DNA of 5,711 nucleotides, from assembly GCA_046757645.1 (NCBI GenBank), contig JBHHYS010000126.1:1-5711 (forward strand). Direction: 5' to 3'. The stretch's first letter is position 1, and every line of letters begins with the position of its first letter. Both the position numbers and the translations under genes were made by a program. Below are positions 1-5,711 of this stretch, in pieces. This DNA comes from JBHHYS01 sp046757645 (GTDB lineage: Bacteria; Acidobacteriota; Terriglobia; Acidiferrales; 2-02-FULL-67-57). The notes beneath the pieces are model-generated. The model was given only the letters and a program-made list of their open reading frames with translations. It searched no databases and was not told the origin of the DNA.

Positions 1-1
1 G

Positions 2-34
2 AAGGCGGAGATTGAGCAGCGGTCAGGATCGTAA
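2..34 (+). CDS. possible 3' end of an upstream gene
   Basis: A frame open from the window edge reads KAEIEQRSGS and then a TAA stop at 32-34, 18 bases before the next start codon. The composition looks like an ordinary charged bacterial C-terminus. A competing frame, open from base 3, ends at TGA 54-56 and would overlap the next start as ATGA, but its arginine- and serine-rich peptide looks less protein-like. Ten residues are too few to name a family. Either reading suggests that the downstream gene is the distal member of a transcription unit entering from the left. Confidence 0.3.
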   Translation, partial: KAEIEQRSGS

Positions 35-40
35 GTCGGC

Positions 41-48
41 AGGGAGAG
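41..48 (+). promoter_or_regulatory. Shine-Dalgarno site of the dehydratase gene
   Basis: The purine run AGGGAGAG lies four bases before the ATG at 53 and is a good match to the 16S anti-Shine-Dalgarno sequence. It supports the ATG at 53 over any later start. Confidence 0.65.
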
Positions 49-52
49 AGCA

Positions 53-376
53 ATGACGGATCTGGCCAGCAAGACCTGTGTTCCTTGCCGAGGCGGGGTG
101 CCGCCCCTCAAGGGAGAGGAGCTCGCCTCCCTGCAAAAACAGGTCGAGGGGTGGAACGTCGCCGAGGCGCACCACATCACCAAGACGTTCAAGTTTCCAG
201 ATTTTCGGCACGCCCTTACGTTCGTTAACCGGGTCGGGAAGTTGGCCGAGCAGCAGGGTCACCACCCCAACATCTACCTGACCTGGGGCAAAGTGGAGAT
301 CAGCATCTGGACGCACACGATAGATGGGCTGACGGAAAGTGATTTTATCCTAGCGGCAAAGATCGACCGGCTCTAG
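53..376 (+). CDS. phhB: pterin-4a-carbinolamine dehydratase (PCD/DCoH family)
   Basis: The 107-residue product has the usual length for this small single-domain cytoplasmic enzyme. The family dehydrates 4a-hydroxytetrahydropterin to quinonoid dihydropterin, which recycles the cofactor of aromatic amino acid hydroxylases. The sequence shows the bacterial N-terminal signature CVPCRGGVPPL (residues 9-19). It also has the active-site block with His70-His71-Pro72, then His88 in WTHT, then Asp97 after DGLTES, matching the His-His-Pro/His/Asp pattern of the family. The start is set by a strong Shine-Dalgarno site. No phenylalanine hydroxylase gene is visible here, so its physiological partner is unknown; in bacteria lacking that enzyme, PCD homologues have been linked to other pterin uses. 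The gene is probably the last of a unit entering from the left, and it converges on the ATPase remnant after a 92-base gap with no convincing terminator. The family call is secure; the symbol is by homology only. Confidence 0.93.
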   Translation: MTDLASKTCVPCRGGVPPLKGEELASLQKQVEGWNVAEAHHITKTFKFPDFRHALTFVNRVGKLAEQQGHHPNIYLTWGKVEISIWTHTIDGLTESDFILAAKIDRL

Positions 377-468
377 GCTAGTTCACTTTTTTGCCCGGTT
401 TTCATAGCGATCTTCAGGAGTACTCTCCGTGGTGGTGGGAAGGCTGCGGGGCGCCCAGCCGGGAAACG

Positions 469-951
469 TCACCGTTCCCTCTCATCCGTCTCACCGCTGA
501 ATCCGCCGCACACGGGCACTGGGGGGCCCAACTCCAACAGCTTGCCAATGCTCGCCCGGGCTCGGTCCTCCGCGTAGCTCTCCAACGTCTCCGCAATGCC
601 AAAGAGAAACAGCACCGCGGCTCCCTCTTCCCCATGGCCAATGCCAAAGGCTCCGATGGCGGCTATGGTCATGAGGAAATTCATTTCCAGCCGCAGGTTG
701 CTTAACGCACGCCGAGCACACCGGAAAATGTCTTGCCCCGCCAGCAAGGCCGAGAGTGCGAAGACCGCTTCCGCAATCAAAGCTTGGCCATATCGAAATC
801 TCAGTAACAAACCGACGCCAAGCAGCATCCCCGCAAGTATCAGCAGCCATACGGTTCGGTTGCCCATCCAGCCGGGGAGCCGTATCCCGCAGCGCTGGCC
901 CACCGCCTCGATTCTTCCCCTCAGCACCAATTCGCTGGATGTGAGGTTCAT
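469..951 (-). pseudogene. truncated heavy-metal P1B-type ATPase, N-terminal membrane stub
   Basis: The 160-residue frame from ATG 951 begins like a ZntA/CadA-type metal-translocating ATPase. Two hydrophobic segments lie at about residues 33-50 and 58-71. A second hydrophobic pair follows the block LRLEMNFLMTIAAIGAF (87-103), continuing through AAVLFLFGIAETLESYAEDRARASIGKLLELGPP (conserved part about 111-144). This is the family's stretch of membrane helices leading into the actuator domain. Homology fades at about residue 147 and the frame stops 14 residues later. The actuator TGE loop, the CPC-type metal site in the membrane, the DKTGT phosphorylation motif and the ATP-binding domain are all absent. 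Full-length members have about 600-800 residues, and the next gene starts too close to hold the rest in another frame, so a deletion is more likely than a simple frameshift. No CxxC metal-binding domain precedes the helices. A longer version from a TTG at 1065 adds 38 residues without family character. I infer a non-functional remnant. Confidence 0.8.
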
Positions 952-962
952 AGCGAAATTCT

Positions 963-975
963 CAGCTCTGAGCTG
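963..975. repeat. perfect short inverted repeat before the ATPase remnant
   Basis: CAGCTC-T-GAGCTG is a perfect 6-bp inverted repeat around one central base, ending 12 bases upstream of the ATG at 951 on the minus strand. It could be a relic of an operator for the metal ATPase, but a palindrome this short also arises by chance, and I do not recognise a regulator motif. Confidence 0.3.
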
Positions 976-1113
976 TTCCGGCCTCGAAAAAGGGGGGAGG
1001 CTAAATGGCTTCTTCACCCCGGTCGCCGGTGCGGATGCGAACCACGTCGTCCACCGTATGCCCAAAGATCTTGCTGCGACTTATTTGAGGCAAGGGGCGC
1101 GAAAGGGCCGGCG

Positions 1114-1914
1114 CTAGCGCACCCGGCCTTCGAGTGGGCTGGAGGCGGAGGCGTAGAGCTTCTTGGGGATGCGGCCGGCGCGGTAGGCTTGGCGCCCGGC
1201 TTCGACCGCCGACTTCATCGCCTGCGCCATCAGCACCGGGTCCCGGGCTTGGGCAATGGCGGTATTCATCAGCACCCCGTCGGCGCCCAGTTCCATCGCA
1301 ATGGTGGCATCCGAGGCGGTGCCCACGCCCGCGTCCACGATCAGGGGCACTTCGGTAATCATTTCCCGCAGAATGCGGATGTTGGCCTGGTTCTGAATCC
1401 CCATTCCCGACCCAATCGGCGCGCCCAGCGGCATCACCGCGACCGCCCCGGCGTCGATCAGCTTCCGCGCCGTCACCAAGTCGTCGTTCGTATAGGGCAG
1501 AACCACAAAACCATCTTTCACCAAGACCTTGGTGGCCTCGATCAGTTGCCCCACATCAGGAAAGAGGGTTTTCTCGTCTCCGATCACTTCGAGCTTGATC
1601 CAGTTCGAGAGCCCCACTTCCTGTGCCAGGTGTGCGGTGCGGATGGCTTCCTCGCCGGTGTAGCAGCCCGCGGTGTTGGGAAGAAGAAAAAATTTCTTCC
1701 GGTCAATGAAGTCGAGCAGCGACTCCTTGCCCTTGTCGGTAAGGTTCACCCGTCGCACCGCCACCGTGACCATTTCTGCTCCCGAGGCTTCGTGGGCCCG
1801 CACCATTTCCTCGAACGTCCGGTACTTGCCGGTGCCCACAATCAACCGCGAGCGAAAGGCCCGTCCGGCAATCACCAATTGGTCGGTGGCAACGCTGGTT
1901 GCAGTGGTAACCAT
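1114..1914 (-). CDS. thiG: thiazole synthase ThiG
   Basis: The 266-residue product matches ThiG in length and sequence. This cytoplasmic TIM-barrel enzyme condenses 1-deoxy-D-xylulose 5-phosphate, dehydroglycine (iminoacetate) and sulfur carried on ThiS thiocarboxylate into the thiazole phosphate of thiamin. Visible landmarks, numbered from this start, are the early strand LIVGTGKY (24-31), the NTAGCYTGEEAIR block (about 80-92), and the WIKLEV strand with Lys107, the predicted Schiff-base lysine. Further on come VLPYTNDD, the glycine-rich APIGSGMGI loop, VDAGVGTASDA and the phosphate-binding end ELGADGVLMNTAIA. The C-terminus keeps AGRIPKKLYASASSP, typical of the family. ATG 1914 is preferred over the GTG at 1932 because AGAGGA lies 9 bases before it and the GTG itself sits upstream of that site. 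The gene has its own promoter candidate and lies 163 bases downstream of the acyl-CoA synthetase. No thiS, thiF or thiE is present in the window, so the sulfur-carrier partner must be encoded elsewhere. I see no TPP riboswitch in the leader. Confidence 0.96.
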   Translation of the reverse strand: MVTTATSVATDQLVIAGRAFRSRLIVGTGKYRTFEEMVRAHEASGAEMVTVAVRRVNLTDKGKESLLDFIDRKKFFLLPNTAGCYTGEEAIRTAHLAQEVGLSNWIKLEVIGDEKTLFPDVGQLIEATKVLVKDGFVVLPYTNDDLVTARKLIDAGAVAVMPLGAPIGSGMGIQNQANIRILREMITEVPLIVDAGVGTASDATIAMELGADGVLMNTAIAQARDPVLMAQAMKSAVEAGRQAYRAGRIPKKLYASASSPLEGRVR

Positions 1915-1923
1915 AGATTCGTG

Positions 1924-1930
1924 TCCTCTC
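1924..1930 (-). promoter_or_regulatory. Shine-Dalgarno site that fixes the thiG start
   Basis: Read on the minus strand, GAGAGGA ends 9 bases before the ATG at 1914. It lies inside the six-codon extension that a GTG start at 1932 would create, which argues that the extension is untranslated leader. Confidence 0.65.
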
Positions 1931-1937
1931 ACTTCGA

Positions 1938-1967
1938 ATTGTACGGCGCGTCGCCGGGAGAGGGCAA
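1938..1967 (-). promoter_or_regulatory. candidate sigma-70-type promoter for thiG
   Basis: On the minus strand TTGCCC (1967-1962) is followed after an 18-base spacer by TACAAT (1943-1938). The -10 box matches the consensus in five of six positions and the -35 box in four of six. Transcription would begin near 1931, giving a leader of about 17 bases that contains the Shine-Dalgarno site. The fit to the chosen start is good, but the call is by eye and the organism's sigma factor preferences are unknown. Confidence 0.42.
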
Positions 1968-1971
1968 GGAG

Positions 1972-2083
1972 TTGCTTGCCTTGAGCGGAGCCGAGGGGAG
2001 CGAAGTCGACGAGTCGAAGGGCGCCTGGCCGCGGCCCGGCTGAAAAGCGCTGGGCAGGCAGGGGACTCGCCCCGGCCCTACCC
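1972..2083 (+). repeat. two-part dispersed GC-rich repeat, copy A
   Basis: Part one begins TTGCTTGCCTTGAGC (1972-1986) and continues through short internal near-repeats of GAGCGGAGCCGAG / GAGCGAAGTCGA / CGAGTCGAAGGG (1984-2021). Part two (2057-2083) is GGCAGGGG, a five-base loop, CCCC, then GGCCCTACCC, a small hairpin. Both parts recur in the same order and orientation at 4323-4406. The block fills most of the gap between thiG and the acyl-CoA synthetase, and its right end supplies the last glycine codon and stop codon of the latter. From general experience, TTGAGC...GTCGAAGG-type elements are common dispersed intergenic repeats in environmental bacterial genomes; genome-wide abundance cannot be judged from this window. 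Confidence 0.6.
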
Positions 2084-3889
2084 CGTCGGACCGCTCTCCT
2101 CGCGATAGAGCTGTTCGATCAGGTCGCGGTACTGCTCCTGAACCCGCTGCCGACGCACTTTCTGGGTGTAGGTGAGTTGTCCGTCGTCAAAGCTGAAGTC
2201 CTGGGGGAGCAGCGCGAAGCGCTTCAGGCGCTCGTATTGGGCCAAGCTGCGGTTCACCCTTTCGACTTCGGCTGCGATTGCCGCCCGCACCGCTGGGCTG
2301 GCGAGCAGCTCGGCGCGCGACTGAAACTGGATGCCGGAGGAATCGGCATAGCCCTCCAGCCGGGCGAAGTTCGGCACCAAGAGGGCCACGGCATACTTGC
2401 GCCGGTCACCCACGACCATGGCGTTTTGGATGTAGGGGCTTTGCTTCAACTGGTTCTCGATGGGCTGCGGAGCGATCAGCTTCCCCCCCGCCGTCTTCAT
2501 CAAATCCTTCTTGCGATCGGTGACGCTGAGGTAGCCGTCTTCGTCCAGGAAACCCACGTCGCCGGTGTGGAACCAACCGTCCCGCAGCGCCTCCCGGGTG
2601 TCCTCCTGCTTGTTGTAGTAGCCCTTCATCACCTGGGGGCCGCGGGTAAGGATCTCGCCGTCGGCGGCAATCTTCACCTCCACACCCGGAATCGGCCGCC
2701 CCACCGTGCCCAGCTTCACCGCCCCGGGCACGTTCACCGCAATCACCGGCGAGGTTTCCGTCAACCCGTAGCCTTCGTAAATGTTGAAGCCCAGGGCGTG
2801 GAAAAATTCGTTCAACTCGCGTGCCAGCGGGGCTGCCCCGGAAATGAAGACTCGGAGGCGCCCACCGAGCTGCGCCCGCAACCGGCGATAGACAAGCAGT
2901 TCAGCCAGACGCCAGCGCGCCCGCAGGCCGCCGGGCAGCGGCTGGCCCGCCAGACGATAGGGCAGCGCCTCGCGGCCGGTGCGCACGGCCCAGCGGAAGA
3001 GCTTTTGCTTCGGCGCCGGCGCCGCCCGGAGAACCTCCATCAGCCGAGCATAAAGCTTCTCGAAGAAGCGCGGCACCACCGCCATTACGGTGGGCCGGAC
3101 TTCGCGCAGGTTCTCAGCTACCTTCTCAAAGCCTTCGGCGTAGGCGATAGACAGTCCGTGGACGAAATAGCCGTAGTCGGCGGTGCGCTCGTAGATGTGG
3201 CAGAGCGGCAGCAGCGACAACGCCAGGTCGCCCGACTGCCAGCCAAACAACTCCATCCCGCTGCTCACATTCGAGGCGAAATTGCGCTGGGTGAGCAGGG
3301 CGCCCTTGGGGGTTCCCGTGGTTCCCGAAGTGTAGATGAGGCTGGCGATGTCTTCCGGCTTTTGGGCGCCAGCGCTGCGCTCGAACTCCCCCACCACTCC
3401 CTCCGGACTATCCTCACCCGCTACCCTTTCCCAGGAAATCACCCGCCGACCGGGCTCGGACTCCTTCCCCGGCAGAGGCGCGAACGGAATCACCATTTCC
3501 AAATGGGACAGCTCTTTCCATACCGCCTGCACCTTTTCGAACTGCTCCTGACCGGAGACGAAGCAGAGGCGAGCCCCGGAATCGCTCAGGATGTAGCGCA
3601 GGCGCTCCACCGATTCGGCGGGATAGACGGGCACGTTGATCGCCCCCAGACCCAGGATGGCCAGGTCAGCGGTGTGCCACTCGGGCCGGTTCTCGCTGAA
3701 TACCCCCACCCGGTCGCCCTGGCAAATGCCCAACTCCTTCAGCGCCCCGGCCAGCGAGGCCACTCGCCGCAGAAACGTGGCCGCCGATGTCTTCTGCCAC
3801 CGCCCGCCCTGCTTGTGCCAGAGCAGGTCGGGTTTGTTGTAGCTCCGCAGGCTGTCGAGCAGCATTTGGTTGAGCGTGGCGTTATTCAT
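2078..3889 (-). CDS. fadD: long-chain fatty acid--CoA ligase (AMP-forming)
   Basis: The 603-residue protein belongs to the ANL adenylate-forming superfamily, close to the FAA1/long-chain acyl-CoA synthetase group. It would activate fatty acids with ATP and CoA through an acyl-adenylate, feeding beta-oxidation or lipid synthesis at the inner face of the membrane. Seen in order: the N-terminal region with DRVGVFSENRPEW (59-71); the P-loop YTSGTTGTPKG (186-196); PLCHIYERT (228-236); the A5 motif YEGYGLTETSP (371-381); GWFHTGD with ribose-contacting Asp444; the hinge block DRKKDLMKTAGGK (458-470); and the C-terminal catalytic Lys577 in LTYTQKVRR. All key residues are present and the length is normal, so it should be active. 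No signal peptide or membrane helix is evident. The ATG at 3889 has only a weak purine stretch before it, yet the family's N-terminus starts at about this point. thiG lies downstream on the same strand but with its own promoter candidate. The chain-length preference, and hence the symbol, is inferred. Confidence 0.92.
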   Translation of the reverse strand: MNNATLNQMLLDSLRSYNKPDLLWHKQGGRWQKTSAATFLRRVASLAGALKELGICQGDRVGVFSENRPEWHTADLAILGLGAINVPVYPAESVERLRYILSDSGARLCFVSGQEQFEKVQAVWKELSHLEMVIPFAPLPGKESEPGRRVISWERVAGEDSPEGVVGEFERSAGAQKPEDIASLIYTSGTTGTPKGALLTQRNFASNVSSGMELFGWQSGDLALSLLPLCHIYERTADYGYFVHGLSIAYAEGFEKVAENLREVRPTVMAVVPRFFEKLYARLMEVLRAAPAPKQKLFRWAVRTGREALPYRLAGQPLPGGLRARWRLAELLVYRRLRAQLGGRLRVFISGAAPLARELNEFFHALGFNIYEGYGLTETSPVIAVNVPGAVKLGTVGRPIPGVEVKIAADGEILTRGPQVMKGYYNKQEDTREALRDGWFHTGDVGFLDEDGYLSVTDRKKDLMKTAGGKLIAPQPIENQLKQSPYIQNAMVVGDRRKYAVALLVPNFARLEGYADSSGIQFQSRAELLASPAVRAAIAAEVERVNRSLAQYERLKRFALLPQDFSFDDGQLTYTQKVRRQRVQEQYRDLIEQLYREESGPTG

Positions 3890-4020
3890 CCCGGCCTACA
3901 AAATCGCCTCTGGAAAGCCTAGCATAGTCACCTTGGCACTCCTAAAGTACGCCTACCGGTAGCTACCCTCTGCCCCCAGGGGGTTTTCGGGTTTCGAATC
4001 ACTCCCAAGCGGCTGATTTG

Positions 4021-4050
4021 ATTTAGCTTTGCTGGATTGATATTTGTCAA
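4021..4050 (-). promoter_or_regulatory. weak promoter candidate for the acyl-CoA synthetase gene
   Basis: On the minus strand a perfect TTGACA (4050-4045) is followed after 18 bases by CTAAAT (4026-4021), a fair -10 box. It would give a leader of about 125 bases before the ATG at 3889. The perfect -35 is attractive, but the -10 is ordinary and such pairs occur by chance in AT-richer islands. Confidence 0.25.
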
Positions 4051-4062
4051 CTACAGTCAACT
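4046..4062. repeat. GTCAACT direct repeat, 10-base period
   Basis: GTCAACT occurs at 4046-4052 and again at 4056-4062, separated by three bases, so the copies face the same side of the helix. The pair overlaps the -35 box proposed for the acyl-CoA synthetase gene, which is where a repressor or activator could bind. I do not recognise the half-site as that of a known regulator. Confidence 0.35.
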
Positions 4063-4203
4063 CCTTCTGGGTGCAACCCCTTGAGAACCCACTATTATCT
4101 GCGGTTGACACCGACGCCCGCTTTCCTCTTCCCCCCCTGGCGCTCGCCATACTCCTTCCCTAAACCTGCCTAGCACATCTCAGCTTTTGATGTCTACGGA
4201 TTC

Positions 4204-4278
4204 TGCGGTTTTTGCGGTTTTTGCGGAAGAAAGTTTTTCCTCCTTTTGCTTCAACCTCCTAGAGCCGCAAAAACCGCA
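4204..4278. repeat. 14-bp inverted repeat with a tandemly duplicated left arm
   Basis: The left side is a 9-base tandem repeat, TGCGGTTTT twice and then TGCGG (4204-4226). The right arm CCGCAAAAACCGCA (4265-4278) is the exact reverse complement of 4204-4217 and also of 4213-4226. Two alternative 14-bp stems can therefore form, with loops of 47 or 38 bases. The intervening sequence is pyrimidine-rich and has no coding signal. There is no T-run directly after the right arm, so this is not a standard terminator. A dispersed intergenic repeat or the end structure of a small non-autonomous element is more likely. Confidence 0.6.
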
Positions 4279-4314
4279 TCGTGCGAATGCGCCGATTGCC
4301 CAGTTGGAGATAGA

Positions 4315-4326
4315 GCAAGGCCTTGC
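4315..4326. repeat. 12-bp perfect palindrome
   Basis: GCAAGGCCTTGC is self-complementary over all 12 bases and abuts the left boundary of repeat copy B, overlapping its first bases. It may mark the edge of the repeat unit or be a chance restriction-site-like palindrome. Confidence 0.35.
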
Positions 4327-4406
4327 TTGCCCTGAGCCTGCCGAAGAGTGCCCCGCCGGAGCCGGAGTAAAAACAAACGGCAGGGGGGCAAGCCCCTGCC
4401 CTACCC
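4323..4406 (+). repeat. two-part dispersed GC-rich repeat, copy B
   Basis: Part one begins TTGCTTGCCCTGAGC (4323-4337), identical to copy A in 14 of 15 positions, and continues with CTGCCGAAG. Part two (4379-4406) is a hairpin with a perfect 8-bp stem, GGCAGGGG (4379-4386) and CCCCTGCC (4393-4400), and a six-base loop, followed by CTACCC. Copy A keeps the left stem and most of the right side but with a shorter loop. The spacing between the parts is 41 bases here and 70 in copy A, so the two parts may be separately mobile or the middle evolves fast. Confidence 0.6.
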
Positions 4407-4411
4407 AAACG

Positions 4412-4443
4412 CCCTCGGGCTGCGCTAAGATTGCCCGAGAGGG
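4412..4443 (+). promoter_or_regulatory. hairpin enclosing the hutU Shine-Dalgarno site
   Basis: CCCTCGGGC (4412-4420) pairs with GCCCGAGAGGG (4433-4443), leaving one bulged A and a 12-base loop. The right arm contains GAGAGGG (4437-4443), six bases before the hutU ATG at 4450, which is the natural Shine-Dalgarno site. In the folded mRNA that site would be double-stranded. The stem is visible directly; a regulatory role is an inference, and the hairpin may only be another dispersed repeat that happened to land at the gene start. Confidence 0.45.
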
Positions 4444-4449
4444 TTCCTG

Positions 4450-5711
<1,262 letters not shown>

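Larger units (their letters stand above)
3890..4449. other. 560-base divergent intergenic region, non-coding
   Basis: This region separates two divergent genes, the acyl-CoA synthetase and hutU, and should contain both promoters. The left half (3890-4190) is comparatively plain: overlapping small palindromes TACCGGTA (3955-3962) and GGTAGCTACC (3959-3968), a C5-A-G5 palindrome followed by TTTT (3973-3987), and AT-richer sequence around 4016-4062 that is the best place for promoters. A weak plus-strand pair, TTGATT (4018-4023) and TATTTG (4041-4046) with a 17-base spacer, could serve hutU but is a poor match. The right half (4190-4449) is a mosaic of repeats and hairpins listed separately. Short frames across it have peptide sequences dictated by the repeats, so I do not call a gene. 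Confidence 0.7.

Noticed and set aside
469..1065. TTG at 1065 as the start of the ATPase remnant
   Set aside because: The added 38 residues show no family similarity and no metal-binding motif; ATG 951 begins just before the conserved membrane region.
596..1117. A 173-codon plus-strand frame opposite the ATPase remnant
   Set aside because: The minus-strand reading has clear P-type ATPase membrane sequence, whereas this frame has none.
1189..2043. A 284-codon plus-strand open frame over thiG
   Set aside because: Antisense shadow of thiG; the composition is His/Arg-rich with no family features.
1915..2077. TPP riboswitch upstream of thiG
   Set aside because: No CTGAGA...GACCC-type THI-box pattern is visible on the minus strand, and the space is filled by repeat copy A and a promoter candidate.
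2177..3922. A 581-codon plus-strand open frame running through the acyl-CoA synthetase
   Set aside because: It lies entirely antisense to a gene with all ANL motifs. Its product is rich in His, Arg, Gly and Gln without a recognisable domain, as expected from the complement of GC-biased codons.
3973..3987. C5-A-G5 palindrome followed by TTTT as an intrinsic terminator
   Set aside because: The stem is only four pairs once a minimal loop is allowed, the T-run is short, and no plus-strand gene precedes it that would need terminating.
4204..4278. CRISPR array or intrinsic terminator
   Set aside because: There are no regularly spaced identical repeats with unique spacers, the duplication is a continuous 9-base tandem, and no T-run follows the right arm.

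Overview
The window holds four recognisable protein-coding genes, one broken gene and an unusually repeat-rich intergenic region. It is GC-rich bacterial DNA with Shine-Dalgarno-like sites and strong codon bias, so shadow reading frames are abundant. The genes are chromosomal and metabolic. The gene set and the short dispersed GC-rich repeats would fit a soil or sediment bacterium such as an Acidobacteriota member, but that assignment is a low-confidence impression, because nothing here is diagnostic of a phylum.

Layout. Positions 1-52 probably carry the tail of an upstream plus-strand gene. A complete pterin-4a-carbinolamine dehydratase follows (53-376, +). Facing it is the N-terminal stub of a heavy-metal P1B-type ATPase (469-951, -), cut off before any catalytic domain. 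Thiazole synthase thiG (1114-1914, -) comes next, with a plausible promoter and Shine-Dalgarno site of its own. Upstream of it, on the same strand, lies a long-chain fatty acyl-CoA synthetase (2078-3889, -). A 560-base non-coding region (3890-4449) separates this from the divergent urocanate hydratase gene hutU (4450 onwards, +), which runs off the window edge after 420 codons.

The genes do not form one pathway: they touch pterin recycling, metal transport (dead), thiamin biosynthesis, fatty-acid activation and histidine degradation. thiG appears here without thiS, thiE or thiF, and hutU without other hut genes, although partners may lie outside the window.

I found no previously undescribed multi-gene system. 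The most interesting material is non-coding. A two-part dispersed repeat occurs in direct orientation on both sides of the acyl-CoA synthetase gene and supplies that gene's stop codon. A 14-bp inverted repeat has two alternative left arms. A hairpin directly upstream of hutU contains the hutU Shine-Dalgarno sequence, and the stop of a short leader frame overlaps the hutU start.
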